Position numbers and translations under genes: made by a program
Notes under the pieces: model-generated
Database searches by the model: none
The model's input: the letters and a program-made list of their open reading frames with translations, nothing else
What the model was told of the DNA's origin: nothing
In this document: positions 52,593 through 61,823 of the stretch, piece after piece
Layout of the letters: every line of letters starts with the position of its first letter
Position numbering within the stretch: position 1 is the first letter of the stretch
NCBI RefSeq assembly: GCF_000013645.1
Contig: NC_007953.1
Location: 496,001 to 560,000, forward strand
Length of the DNA stretch: 64,000 bases
From: Paraburkholderia xenovorans LB400
Lineage (GTDB): Bacteria; Pseudomonadota; Gammaproteobacteria; Burkholderiales; Burkholderiaceae
Direction: 5' to 3'

Positions 52593-54107
52593 ATGAGCTT
52601 CGACCTCGAAACGGCCGCCAATCCGAAAGGATTGCGGCGTGTGGCCATCGACCCGGTATCGCGCGTCGAAGGGCACGGCAAGGTGACGATCCTGCTGGAC
52701 GAGCAGCAGCGCGTGCAGCAGGTGCGTTTGCATATCGTCGAGTTCCGCGGCTTCGAGAAGTTCATCGAAGGGCGGCCGTACTGGGAGGTTCCGGTGATGG
52801 TGCAGCGTCTATGCGGCATCTGCCCGGTGTCGCACCAGCTTGCGGCGTCCAAGGCGATGGATCGGGTCGTGGGCGCACGGCCGGTCACCCGCAGCGCGGA
52901 GAAAATCCGGCGGCTGATGCACTACGGTCAGGTCATGCAGTCGCATGCGTTGCACTTCTTCTACCTGGCATCGCCCGATCTTCTGTTCGGCTTCGATTCG
53001 GAGGTCGACTTGCGCAATATCGTCGGCGTGGCGCAGGCGTATCCCGACATCGCGAAACAGGGCATCCTGCTGCGCAAATTCGGGCAGGAGCTGATCCGGG
53101 CCACCTCGGGCAAGCGTATCCACGGCACCGGTTCCATACCGGGTGGCATGAACCGGTATGTCAGCCAGGCGGACCGCGACATGCTGTACCGGGACGTCGA
53201 TCAGATGACCGGTTGGGCGGCCGATGCCGTGGACATCGCCAAACAGCTTCACGCGCAGAATCCAGCCCTCTATGACAGCTTCGGCAGCTTTCGTTCGAAC
53301 ATGCTGTCGCTGGTGCGCGCGGACGGCGCAATGGATCTCTACGACGGTGTACTGCGCGCCCGCGACGCCGACGGTGGGATCATTTTCGACGGTGCGAGCG
53401 ATCAGGACTATATGAGCCTGATCGAAGAAGAAACGCGCCCCTGGACCTACATGAAGTTTCCGCATCTGCGCAGCCTCGGACGCGATACCGGCTGGTATCG
53501 CGTCGGACCGCTGGCGCGCGTGCAGAACTGCGACTTCATCCCCAGTCCGCTGGCCGAAGCGCAGCGCAAGGAGTTCGTCGACTGGGGCAAGGGCTCGCCG
53601 GTTCATGCGACGCTCGCCTACCACTGGGCCCGCATGATCGAGGTCTTGCACGCGGTGGAGGTCATCAAGGATCTGCTCGACGATCCCGATATCCTTCAGG
53701 GTGAGTTGATGGCGAGCGGCGAGCGCCGCGCCGGCGGGGTGGGGATCATCGAAGCGCCGCGCGGCACGCTGATTCACGACTATCGCGTGAATGCCGACGA
53801 TCTCGTCACGCACTGCAACCTGATCGTCTCCACGACGCACAACAACCAGGCCATGAACGAGGCCGTGCGCTCGGTGGCACGCGAATACCTGGATGGCCAG
53901 AGGTTGACCGAGGGCCTGCTCAACCGCATCGAAATCGCGATCCGTGCGTTCGACCCGTGCCTGTCCTGCGCCACCCACGCATTGGGACGGATGCCGCTGG
54001 ATGTCGTGCTGCTGGGACCTGGCGGCGAGCCGTTCGACCACATGACGAAGTCGCACGACGGCGAGGTGATGCGCCATTCGCCGGCAGGCATGGGAGCGAT
54101 GGCATGA
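52593..54107 (+). CDS. hoxH: NAD-reducing [NiFe] hydrogenase large subunit HoxH
   Basis: 504 aa. The four nickel ligands are visible: Cys74 and Cys77 in RLCGICPVSH, Cys456 and Cys459 in DPCLSCATH. His462 closes the C-terminal motif; a 42-residue tail follows (starting ALGRMPLDVVL), to be removed by the HoxW protease once nickel is in. Catalyses H2 oxidation or proton reduction coupled through HoxFUY to NAD. Group 3d by subunit set. Overlaps hoxW by 4 bases. Confidence 0.97.
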   Translation: MSFDLETAANPKGLRRVAIDPVSRVEGHGKVTILLDEQQRVQQVRLHIVEFRGFEKFIEGRPYWEVPVMVQRLCGICPVSHQLAASKAMDRVVGARPVTRSAEKIRRLMHYGQVMQSHALHFFYLASPDLLFGFDSEVDLRNIVGVAQAYPDIAKQGILLRKFGQELIRATSGKRIHGTGSIPGGMNRYVSQADRDMLYRDVDQMTGWAADAVDIAKQLHAQNPALYDSFGSFRSNMLSLVRADGAMDLYDGVLRARDADGGIIFDGASDQDYMSLIEEETRPWTYMKFPHLRSLGRDTGWYRVGPLARVQNCDFIPSPLAEAQRKEFVDWGKGSPVHATLAYHWARMIEVLHAVEVIKDLLDDPDILQGELMASGERRAGGVGIIEAPRGTLIHDYRVNADDLVTHCNLIVSTTHNNQAMNEAVRSVAREYLDGQRLTEGLLNRIEIAIRAFDPCLSCATHALGRMPLDVVLLGPGGEPFDHMTKSHDGEVMRHSPAGMGAMA

Positions 54108-54598
54108 ACGCACCGCTGCTGATATTCGGATGGGGCAATCTGAGCCGCGGGGACGACGCACTCGGTCCATTGTTCGTGCAGCAACTGCGCCTGCTGGCTG
54201 GGACCGGGGCCGGCAGCCGGGTGGATTTCCTGGAGGACTACCAGTTACAGATCGAACATGCACTCGATCTGGCTTTTCGCGAGCGCGTGCTGTTCGTGGA
54301 CGGCAGCGTCAATTGCGCGACGCCTTTCGAGGTGACCGCACTGCGCCCATCGCGCGACACCAGCTTTACGACACACGCGATTTCGCCGCAAGCAGTGATG
54401 CACGTGTATCGGGACCTGTACCACGCCGAACCGCCTGCGTGCACGCTGCTGGCCATACGCGGCATGCATTTCGAATTAGGGGCGCCCCCCGGTTCCCTCG
54501 CGCTCGATCATCTGGCTCGCGCGTTGGCATGGGGCCAGTCCTGGATCGAACGGCGCGCGGTGGCGCCTTCCGGCTTGTCCGGGATCGCTCATGCATGA
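54104..54598 (+). CDS. hoxW: Hydrogenase maturation endopeptidase HoxW
   Basis: 164 aa; ATG overlaps the hoxH stop. HyaD/HybD-type protease marks: FGWGNLSRGDDALGP (nickel-sensing acidic residue), FVDGSVN (Asp) and FTTHAISPQAVM (His). It should clip the C-terminal tail of HoxH. Overlaps hypA by 8 bases. Confidence 0.92.
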   Translation: MNAPLLIFGWGNLSRGDDALGPLFVQQLRLLAGTGAGSRVDFLEDYQLQIEHALDLAFRERVLFVDGSVNCATPFEVTALRPSRDTSFTTHAISPQAVMHVYRDLYHAEPPACTLLAIRGMHFELGAPPGSLALDHLARALAWGQSWIERRAVAPSGLSGIAHA

Positions 54599-54938
54599 AC
54601 TCAGCCTCGCGGGCGGCATCGTGAGCATGGTTGAGGCAGCCGCCGCGCGCGAGGACTTCCGGCGGGTTGCGCAACTGCGTCTGGAGATTGGCGCGCTCGC
54701 CGGTGTCGAGCCTCAGGCCCTGCGTTTCGCGCTGACCGCCATGATGCCCGGCACTTGCCTCGCGGGCGGCGAGATTACGATCGACGAGATTGCCGGCATG
54801 GCCTCGTGTCTGCACTGCGGCGCCAGCGTAGAGATCGAAAGCCACACCGAAGCGTGCTCGCGGTGCGGCCAGTTCACGCTGAAGGCCACGGCGGGTACCG
54901 GCCTGCGCGTAGTTGACATCCTCGTATTCGACGATTGA
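54591..54938 (+). CDS. hypA: Nickel-insertion protein HypA
   Basis: 115 aa. Starts MHELSLAGGIV, with His2 as the nickel ligand. Zinc site of two CxxC pairs: ASCLHCGAS and EACSRCGQF. Hands nickel to the HoxH precursor with HypB. The start overlaps the end of hoxW, so translation is coupled. Confidence 0.95.
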   Translation: MHELSLAGGIVSMVEAAAAREDFRRVAQLRLEIGALAGVEPQALRFALTAMMPGTCLAGGEITIDEIAGMASCLHCGASVEIESHTEACSRCGQFTLKATAGTGLRVVDILVFDD

Positions 54939-54957
54939 AATTTTTCAGGAGAGAACG

Positions 54958-55860
54958 ATGTGTGTCGTCTGTGGTTGTGGTACCGGGGCCGACCCCGAAA
55001 CTGTTCACGCCGATGATGAGGAGGCCGGCACTTCGCACGTCGCGCCGACGTCTCTCAATGGTGAGCTGCATTACGGCGCCGGCGTTGCACGGCTTTCGGT
55101 GCCCGGCATGAGCGAGGCGCGGGCGATTCGCATTGAAACCGACGTGCTGGACGAAAACAGACGTCACGCTAACCGCAATCGGGCGCATTTCGCATCGCAC
55201 CGTGTCACGGCACTGAACCTGGTATCCAGCCCGGGTTCAGGCAAGACAACGCTGCTTTGCGCCAGCATCGAAGCGCTGAAGATACGTCGGCCAGGTTTTG
55301 CCGTCGCGGTGATCGAGGGCGACCAGCAGACCAGCGTCGATGCCGAGCGGATTCGCGCCACGGGTGCGCCGGCCATTCAGGTCAACACGGGACGCGGGTG
55401 TCACCTGGACGCGCAAATGGTGGGCGAAGCCTTCGCGCACCTTGATCTTCACACAGCCGCGCATCACGCTCGCCACGCCGGGGCGATGCTGTTCATAGAA
55501 AACGTCGGCAATCTGGTCTGCCCCGCGTTATGGGATCTGGGCGAGGCCGCCAAGGTCGTGGTTCTGTCGGTGACCGAGGGCGACGACAAGCCGCTCAAGT
55601 ATCCGGACATGTTCGCCGCCGCGACGCTGATGATCATCAACAAGATCGATCTCTTGCCCTATGTCAGTTTCGATGTGACCCGATGCATCGAGTATGCGCG
55701 GCAGGTCAATCCCTCCATTGACGTGCTCCGCGTTTCGGCCACGCGCGGCGACGGCATGGACGACTGGCTGGGCTGGTTGCTGCCGCCGCGCGTTGAACCG
55801 CGTTTCCGAACCTGGAAAGCGTCCTCCCAGCGGCGCACTGTCTTGCAACGGGTCAGGTGA
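54958..55860 (+). CDS. hypB: GTPase HypB (nickel insertion)
   Basis: 300 aa with CAGGAG upstream. N-terminal metal site MCVVCGCGTG (CxxCxC), no His-rich stretch, so no obvious nickel storage. G domain: LVSSPGSGKTTLL (P-loop), VIEGDQQTSVDAERI, IENVGNLVCPA and IINKIDLLPY. GTP hydrolysis drives nickel transfer. The hypF start overlaps its stop. Confidence 0.95.
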   Translation: MCVVCGCGTGADPETVHADDEEAGTSHVAPTSLNGELHYGAGVARLSVPGMSEARAIRIETDVLDENRRHANRNRAHFASHRVTALNLVSSPGSGKTTLLCASIEALKIRRPGFAVAVIEGDQQTSVDAERIRATGAPAIQVNTGRGCHLDAQMVGEAFAHLDLHTAAHHARHAGAMLFIENVGNLVCPALWDLGEAAKVVVLSVTEGDDKPLKYPDMFAAATLMIINKIDLLPYVSFDVTRCIEYARQVNPSIDVLRVSATRGDGMDDWLGWLLPPRVEPRFRTWKASSQRRTVLQRVR

Positions 55861-58304
55861 TGCAGATGCCTACCCGCGTGCACACCGTTCGCGATGACGA
55901 GCCGCTGGTAAGCAAGTGGGGCGGCGAGGCAATTCGGGTGCGCGGATTGGTGCAGGGCGTTGGCTTTCGGCCCGCCGTCTGGCGTCTCGCGCATGACTGC
56001 GGCGTGAGCGGCACCGTCTGCAACGACGGGGAAGGTGTACTGATCCGCGCGTGGGCGGACAGGCCGGTGCTCGAGCGCTTCGTCGCGGGCTTGCATGGCC
56101 GCTGTCCGCCGCTTGGACGGATCGACTCGGTGGAGCGACGCGCGGTCCCGGACGTGGCGCCAGCGCCCGGCGAATTCACGATCGTTGAAAGCGGCGGTGG
56201 TCCTGCGCATACCGGCGTGGTGCCCGACGCGGTGACGTGCCGGGCCTGTCTCGATGAGACGCTCGATCCATCGGGGCGCCGCTACCGTTATCCGTTCACC
56301 AACTGCACGCATTGCGGGCCGCGCCTGTCGATTGTCGGTGCGATCCCCTATGATCGTTGCGCTACGACAATGGCCGCCTTCCCTTTGTGCGGCGCGTGTC
56401 GCCGGGAATATGACGATCCGGGGGACCGGCGCTTTCATGCACAGGCGGTAGCCTGTCCGGCGTGCGGGCCACGAATATGGATCGAGCAGGCCGACGGCTC
56501 GCGGGAACGAGGCGATCCGCTCGAGGTCGCGTGTCGTTATCTGCGGCTCGGCGGCATCGTCGCGATCAAGGGACTGGGCGGTTTTCAGCTTGCGTGCATG
56601 GCGACGGCGCAGGCGGCGGTCACGAAATTGCGCGTGCTGAAACACCGTGCACGCAAACCGTTTGCGTTGCTGGCGCGAGACGTGACGATGGCCGAACGTT
56701 ATTGCAGCGTGAGCAATGCGGACGCGGCGTTGCTGCGGAGTGCCGCGGGTCCGATCGTCATCATGCCGGCGATCGGGCGGACCACGGCGGCCGATCTTTC
56801 CGGCGTGGCGCCGGGCACCGCAACGTTAGGCTTCATGCTGCCGTCGACGCCGTTGCATCATCTGATCATGCGTGCTCTCGATGCGCCGATCGTGCTGACC
56901 AGCGGTAACGTCGCCGACGAACCGCAATGTACGGCGAATGACGATGCTCGGATCCGGCTCGCGGGCATGGCCGATGTGTTTCTGATGCACGATCGCGAGA
57001 TCGCGTCGCGCATCGACGATTCGGTGGCGAGGGTGCTGCACGGCGTGCCGCGCCTGTTGCGCAGCTCACGTGGCTATGCGCCAGCACCGCTGCGCATGCC
57101 GCATGATTTCGCCGCTGCACCGCCGGTGCTGGCGATGGGTGCGCAACAGAAAAACGCGTTCTGCCTGCTGCGCGAAGGCGAGGCGCTGGTTTCGCATCAC
57201 ATCGGCGAGCTGGAAAACGGCGAGACTTATCGCGACTACAAGGCGTCACTCGCGCGATACGAAAAACTGTTCGGGCACGACGCGCGCGTGGTGGCGGTCG
57301 ATCTGCATCCCGAGTATCTGTCACGTAAGCTCGGGATCGACATCGCGCGGCAACGGAGTCTGCCGCTTGCGGAGATCCAGCACCATCACGCGCATTTCGC
57401 CGCATGTCTCGCGGAAAACGATATCGGCCTCGCGTCGAATATCCTCGGCGTCGTGCTCGATGGCCACGGTATGGGCACTGACCGTCGCCTGTGGGGCGGC
57501 GAATTTCTGCTGGGGGGATACGTCGACTGCACGCGCGTGGCCAGCTTGACGCCGGTGGCGTTGCCCGGCGGCATGCGCGCAGTCCTTGAGCCGTGGCGCA
57601 ATACGTATGCACATCTGCGCGCCAGCCTGGGGTGGGAATGGGTCGCGCGGCGATACGCGAAGCTCGACCTCGTCCGCTTTCTTGCCGGCAGGCCGCTAGC
57701 GCTGCTCGAGCAGATGATCGAAGGCGGCGTGAACAGTCCGGTCTCAAGTTCGGCTGGACGCCTGTTCGACGCGGTCGCCGCGGCAGCCGGCGTGTGCCGC
57801 GAGCGGGTGCAGTACGAAGGGCAGGCCGCAATCGAATTCGAAGCGCTGATCGACCGGCGGACGCTGCATGATGAAGATGACGCACTCGCTTATCCGTTCC
57901 GCATTGGTGAAGCGTCGGACGCGGCATACCCGCTTCTGATCGACGCGAAACCGATGTGGCTTGCGCTGCTCGATGACCTGATGCGCGCGACGCCGGCACC
58001 GGTGATAGCCGCGCGCTTTCATAAAGGGTTCACGATCGCGATCGTGCAGATGGTCAAGCGCGCGCTCGGGTCGAGACTGCATGGATCGGCGCCTGCGGTG
58101 CGCACGGTCGCGCTGTCCGGCGGCGTCATGCAAAACGCGGCGCTTTTCGAACAGCTTTCGGAGCGGCTTGCCGCATGCGGCCTGGTGGTGCTGGCTCATC
58201 GCCAGGTGCCCGCGAATGACGGCGGCATTGCGCTGGGGCAGGCCGCGATTGCCGCAGGGCGTGCGCTGGCGCACGTAGAGCAAAGGAACACGTTATGTGC
58301 CTAG
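55860..58304 (+). CDS. hypF: Carbamoyltransferase HypF
   Basis: 814 aa from the ATG overlapping the hypB stop (a GTG one codon earlier is possible). Acylphosphatase domain near residues 20-100 (IRVRGLVQGVGFRPAVWRLA), two zinc fingers (CRACLDETLDPSGRR, CTHCGPR, CGACRREY, CPACGPR), YrdC-like domain (GIVAIKGLGGFQLACMA), and Kae1-like carbamoyltransferase (QHHHAHFAACLAEN, GVVLDGHGMGTDRRLWGGEF). Makes the thiocarbamate on HypE that becomes the CN ligands. Confidence 0.96.
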   Translation: MQMPTRVHTVRDDEPLVSKWGGEAIRVRGLVQGVGFRPAVWRLAHDCGVSGTVCNDGEGVLIRAWADRPVLERFVAGLHGRCPPLGRIDSVERRAVPDVAPAPGEFTIVESGGGPAHTGVVPDAVTCRACLDETLDPSGRRYRYPFTNCTHCGPRLSIVGAIPYDRCATTMAAFPLCGACRREYDDPGDRRFHAQAVACPACGPRIWIEQADGSRERGDPLEVACRYLRLGGIVAIKGLGGFQLACMATAQAAVTKLRVLKHRARKPFALLARDVTMAERYCSVSNADAALLRSAAGPIVIMPAIGRTTAADLSGVAPGTATLGFMLPSTPLHHLIMRALDAPIVLTSGNVADEPQCTANDDARIRLAGMADVFLMHDREIASRIDDSVARVLHGVPRLLRSSRGYAPAPLRMPHDFAAAPPVLAMGAQQKNAFCLLREGEALVSHHIGELENGETYRDYKASLARYEKLFGHDARVVAVDLHPEYLSRKLGIDIARQRSLPLAEIQHHHAHFAACLAENDIGLASNILGVVLDGHGMGTDRRLWGGEFLLGGYVDCTRVASLTPVALPGGMRAVLEPWRNTYAHLRASLGWEWVARRYAKLDLVRFLAGRPLALLEQMIEGGVNSPVSSSAGRLFDAVAAAAGVCRERVQYEGQAAIEFEALIDRRTLHDEDDALAYPFRIGEASDAAYPLLIDAKPMWLALLDDLMRATPAPVIAARFHKGFTIAIVQMVKRALGSRLHGSAPAVRTVALSGGVMQNAALFEQLSERLAACGLVVLAHRQVPANDGGIALGQAAIAAGRALAHVEQRNTLCA

Positions 58305-58597
58305 GCATTCCAGGACAGATCATCGCCATCCACGATGCGGTCAATAAGCTTGCGCTGGTCGAGGTGAGCGGAGTCCGGCGGCTGATCAACATCGCCTTCA
58401 TTGTCGACGAAGATCTGCCTGCGGCTGCGTATGTCGGCGACTGGGTCCTTATCCATGTCGGTTTCGCCATGAGCCGTCTCGATGAGGCGGAGGCGATGCA
58501 CACACTTGCGTTGTTGCGCGAACTGGGCGAGTCGGACGAGTTGGACGATCGGCGGATCGCGACCGACGCTTTCAGCGCGACAGGAAGCACACCATGA
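58295..58597 (+). CDS. hypC: Hydrogenase assembly chaperone HypC
   Basis: 100 aa. Starts MCLGIPGQIIAI with the functional Cys2. Middle strand VEVSGVRRLINIAF and YVGDWVLIHVGFAMSRLDE are the OB-like chaperone core. Carries the Fe(CN)2CO unit with HypD. Overlaps hypF by 10 bases and hypD by 4. Confidence 0.95.
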   Translation: MCLGIPGQIIAIHDAVNKLALVEVSGVRRLINIAFIVDEDLPAAAYVGDWVLIHVGFAMSRLDEAEAMHTLALLRELGESDELDDRRIATDAFSATGSTP

Positions 58598-59784
58598 AAT
58601 ACGTCGACGAATTCCGCGATCCGGACAGAGCCCGTGCGCTGACGCACGAGATTCGCCGGCTAGTCGAGCGGATCGCACGCACACGCGGTGGCCTGGAGCG
58701 ACCGTTGCAGATCATGGAGGTTTGCGGCGGTCATACGCATTCGATCTTTCGGTACGGGATTCACCAGATGCTGCCGCCGGAGGTCGAGTTCGTTCATGGT
58801 CCCGGCTGCCCCGTCTGCGTGCTGCCGATGGGACGCGTCGACGACTGTGTGGCGCTCGCCAGGCGGCCCGAAGTGATCTTCACGACGTTCGGCGACGCAA
58901 TGCGAGTACCGGGCTCCAGCACGAGCTTGCTGAAGGCCAAGGCCGATGGCGCTGACGTGCGGATGGTCTATTCTCCCGTCGACGCGCTGGCGATTGCACG
59001 TGCGAATCCGCATCGCGAAGTGATCTTCTTCGGGCTCGGCTTTGAAACCACGATGCCGGGCACGGCAATGACGGTGCTGCAGGCGCACGCCGGGCGCGTC
59101 GAAAACTTTTCGCTTTTCTGCAACCACATCACTATCGTTCCGACGATCAAGGCGATTCTCGACTCACCGGACCTGCGCCTCGACGGATTTCTCGGCCCGG
59201 GGCACGTCAGCATGGTGATCGGAACCCGTCCGTATCGCTTCATTGCGGAACAGTACCGGAGGCCGATTACCGTCGCCGGATTCGAGCCGCTCGATGTGCT
59301 GCATTCGGTCTTCATGGTCTTGCGCCAGATCGCAGAAGGCCGCAGCGAGGTGGAAAACCAGTATGCCCGTATCGTGCCCGAGAATGGCAATGCACAGGCG
59401 CTGTCGGCGATCGGGCAGGTGTTCGAGCCGCGCGAGTTTTTTGAATGGCGCGGGCTTGGATCGATTGAGCATTCGGGTGTGCGGATTCGCGATGCGTTTG
59501 CCGCGTTCGATGCGGAGCGCAAGTTTCCTGTAGCCAACCTGCAGTTGGCCGATCCGCAGGCGTGTCAGTGCGGCGAGGTCCTTAAAGGCGTCATCAAGCC
59601 GCCTCAATGCAAGGTGTTTGGCACTGCGTGCACGCCGGACAGGCCGCTTGGCGCCTTGATGGTATCGAGCGAAGGTGCGTGCGCGGCGCACTATCGCTAC
59701 GCACGCATCGATACATCGGCGCTGACCGCGGCAGCTGCTGTTTGTCCTGGACCCGCTCCGGCGGCGCTGCGAGTGCAAGCATGA
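58594..59784 (+). CDS. hypD: Hydrogenase Fe-cofactor assembly scaffold HypD
   Basis: 396 aa. Conserved sites: IMEVCGGHTHSIFRYGI, FVHGPGCPVCVLPMGRVD, FTTFGDAMRVPGS, LGFETTMPGTAMT and the C-terminal 4Fe-4S Cys set (ACQCGEVLKGVIKPPQCKVF, GTACTPDRPLGALMVSSEG). It is the scaffold on which iron receives CN and CO. Overlaps hypE by 4 bases. Confidence 0.96.
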   Translation: MKYVDEFRDPDRARALTHEIRRLVERIARTRGGLERPLQIMEVCGGHTHSIFRYGIHQMLPPEVEFVHGPGCPVCVLPMGRVDDCVALARRPEVIFTTFGDAMRVPGSSTSLLKAKADGADVRMVYSPVDALAIARANPHREVIFFGLGFETTMPGTAMTVLQAHAGRVENFSLFCNHITIVPTIKAILDSPDLRLDGFLGPGHVSMVIGTRPYRFIAEQYRRPITVAGFEPLDVLHSVFMVLRQIAEGRSEVENQYARIVPENGNAQALSAIGQVFEPREFFEWRGLGSIEHSGVRIRDAFAAFDAERKFPVANLQLADPQACQCGEVLKGVIKPPQCKVFGTACTPDRPLGALMVSSEGACAAHYRYARIDTSALTAAAAVCPGPAPAALRVQA

Positions 59785-60827
59785 ATGACAGGGTCAACAA
59801 ACTGAGGGACGTGACGATCAATCTCGGGCACGGCGGGGGTGGCCGGGCGATGCGCGATCTGATCGAAGACGTGTTCGTCGCTGCATTCGACAATCCCGCG
59901 CTCGCGGCGCTGGAGGACCAGGCGGTTTTTCCGCTTGCCGAACTCGCGCGCCACGGCGACCGGCTTGCATTCACTACCGATAGTTACGTGGTCGATCCGC
60001 TGTTCTTTCCGGGCGGCGACATCGGCGCGCTGGCGGTATCGGGCACCGTCAACGATCTTGCGATGTCGGGCGCCAGGCCGCTTTTCCTTTCATGTGGGAT
60101 GGTGATAGAAGAGGGGCTTGCTGTCGATACACTGCGTCGCGTAGCGGCCAGTATGCAGCGGGTGGCGATCGAGGCGGGCGTATCCATCGTGACCGGCGAC
60201 ACCAAGGTGGTCGAGCGTGGCAGTGCGGACAAGCTGTTCATCAACACCGCCGGGATCGGCATCGTACCTGCGGGAGTGAATATTTCCGCCCGCCGCGCCC
60301 AGGTGGGAGACGCCGTGATTGTGAACGGCTTTCTTGGAGACCACGGCGTGGCGATCCTGATTGCAAGGCAACAACTCGCCTTGCAGGCCGACGTTGCCAG
60401 CGACTGCGGGCCGCTGGGCTCGCTGGTGGCGACGATGCTCGGCGCGTGTGACGACATTCATTGCATGCGGGACGCGACGCGCGGCGGCATGGCGACTGTA
60501 TTGAACGAATTCGCCGTTTCGTCGGGCGTGGCGATTCATATCCGGGAGACCGCGATACCGGTGCGGGACGAAGTCAGAGGCGCATGCGAAATTCTCGGGC
60601 TCGATCCGCTCTATCTGGCCAACGAGGGCAAACTGATTGCGCTGGTACCCGCGCGCTGCGCGCAGCGGCTACTTGCAGCAATGCGCCGCCATCCGGCGGG
60701 AAGAGACGCGGCTATCATCGGCGAGGTGGTGGCGCTGCCCGCAGGGATCGTGGTCCTGCAAACGGAGTTCGGCGGCCAGCGGATTGTCGACATGCTGGTC
60801 GGCGAACAACTGCCACGAATCTGCTAG
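59781..60827 (+). CDS. hypE: Carbamoyl dehydratase HypE
   Basis: 348 aa from the ATG overlapping the hypD stop. PurM-like ATPase: NLGHGGGGRAMRDLI, LAFTTDSYVVDPLFFPGGDIG, AVSGTVNDLAMSGARPLFLS and CMRDATRGGMATVLNEFA. The C-terminal Cys of PRIC is the residue that receives the carbamoyl group. Last hyp gene. The set lacks HypX and any nickel permease. Confidence 0.96.
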   Translation: MNDRVNKLRDVTINLGHGGGGRAMRDLIEDVFVAAFDNPALAALEDQAVFPLAELARHGDRLAFTTDSYVVDPLFFPGGDIGALAVSGTVNDLAMSGARPLFLSCGMVIEEGLAVDTLRRVAASMQRVAIEAGVSIVTGDTKVVERGSADKLFINTAGIGIVPAGVNISARRAQVGDAVIVNGFLGDHGVAILIARQQLALQADVASDCGPLGSLVATMLGACDDIHCMRDATRGGMATVLNEFAVSSGVAIHIRETAIPVRDEVRGACEILGLDPLYLANEGKLIALVPARCAQRLLAAMRRHPAGRDAAIIGEVVALPAGIVVLQTEFGGQRIVDMLVGEQLPRIC

Positions 60828-60897
60828 CGCGGTCGCCCTTGCGACTGTCGGCGGGGCGGCGGCCATCTGCCGTGGAAGAGAACCACCAGGAGAAGAA

Positions 60898-61602
60898 ATG
60901 ATCACGTTATATGAGTTCGACGACCAGCAGTCCCAATCCAACGCGCTGGCGAAGGCAGTGGGGGACGCTTTACAGGTGTCCCTCACCGCTCAGGCAGCCT
61001 CGGCCGCCAAGGGCCCGGGCCACGTTACGCTCGCAGTTTCCGGCGGCAGCAGTCCGCGTCCATTCCTGCAAACGTTGTCCACGCAACCGTTCGATTGGGC
61101 ACGCATTGCCGTGACGCTCGTCGACGACCGCTGGGTTGCCGAAACGGACAGCGCGAGCAACGCGCGTTTCGTACGCGAGGCGCTGCTGCAGCACGCGGCG
61201 AGCAGCGCCGTGTTCTGGCCGCTTGTCGACACCGCGCAGGCGCTCGACGCGCATGTCGCCGCGCTGAACGCCGACCCGGCTCGCCTGCTGCCGGACATCG
61301 CTGTTCTGGGCATGGGGGAAGACGGCCACACGGCATCGATCTTCGCGGATTCACCCGAATGGGACGACGCAATTACCACGACTGCACACTTCATTGCCGT
61401 GCACCCGGGGAGCGCGCAGCATGCCCGGGTGAGCTTGTCGTTATCCGCGCTGAAACGGATTGACCACCTGTTCTTACTGATTGCCGGCCCTCGCAAGCGC
61501 GATGTGCTGAAAGCGGCGACCTCTACACTCCAGAGAAATGCCATCTCACAGTTGGCTCACGCCAGCGAAGCGCAATTAAACGTCTACTGGTCTGCAAATT
61601 AG
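60898..61602 (+). CDS. pgl: 6-phosphogluconolactonase
   Basis: 234 aa with CAGGAG upstream, 70 bases after hypE on the same strand. DevB/NagB-type fold: VTLAVSGGSSPRPFLQTLS, VTLVDDRWVAETDSASNARF, and ILGMGEDGHTASIF-like sequence (VLGMGEDGHTASIFADSPEW). Hydrolyses 6-phosphogluconolactone in the oxidative pentose phosphate pathway, helping NADPH formation. No zwf or gnd lies in the window. Its place at the end of a hydrogenase operon is unusual. Confidence 0.93.
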   Translation: MITLYEFDDQQSQSNALAKAVGDALQVSLTAQAASAAKGPGHVTLAVSGGSSPRPFLQTLSTQPFDWARIAVTLVDDRWVAETDSASNARFVREALLQHAASSAVFWPLVDTAQALDAHVAALNADPARLLPDIAVLGMGEDGHTASIFADSPEWDDAITTTAHFIAVHPGSAQHARVSLSLSALKRIDHLFLLIAGPRKRDVLKAATSTLQRNAISQLAHASEAQLNVYWSAN

Positions 61603-61634
61603 CGTCAAGTCCCCCCATCTCACAAGGAACGACC

Positions 61635-61823
61635 ATGAACACCGATACCGACAAGAGAATATTCGCGGAGTTCGACGATTTCGCTTCGAAAAGCGAGGAC
61701 GTCAACGTTCAGTTTTTGATTCAGGCGATGAAGCTTCACGCTGAGATCACCAATTCCAGGCTTGCCGACATCGAGCAAGCTTTGCTGGCGCTGCGCAATT
61801 CGAGTTCCGCCACGCAGCGGTGA
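61635..61823 (+). CDS. Small acidic hypothetical protein
   Basis: 62 aa from an ATG with AAGGAA upstream. Predicted to be mostly helical (RIFAEFDDFASKSEDVNVQF, LIQAMKLHAEITNSRLADIE). I do not recognise it. It follows pgl by 32 bases and may be the last gene of the redox operon. Confidence 0.5.
   Translation: MNTDTDKRIFAEFDDFASKSEDVNVQFLIQAMKLHAEITNSRLADIEQALLALRNSSSATQR

Noticed and set aside
51570..53275. Long plus-strand frames over hoxU-hoxY-hoxH in other phases
   Set aside because: Arg-rich frame-shifted readings of the genuine hox genes, whose Fe-S and nickel motifs are all in the annotated frames.
52809..54263. 484-codon open frame on the minus strand opposite hoxH
   Set aside because: Pure antisense shadow of hoxH and hoxW in high-GC DNA; composition rich in Ala, Arg and His and no domain pattern.
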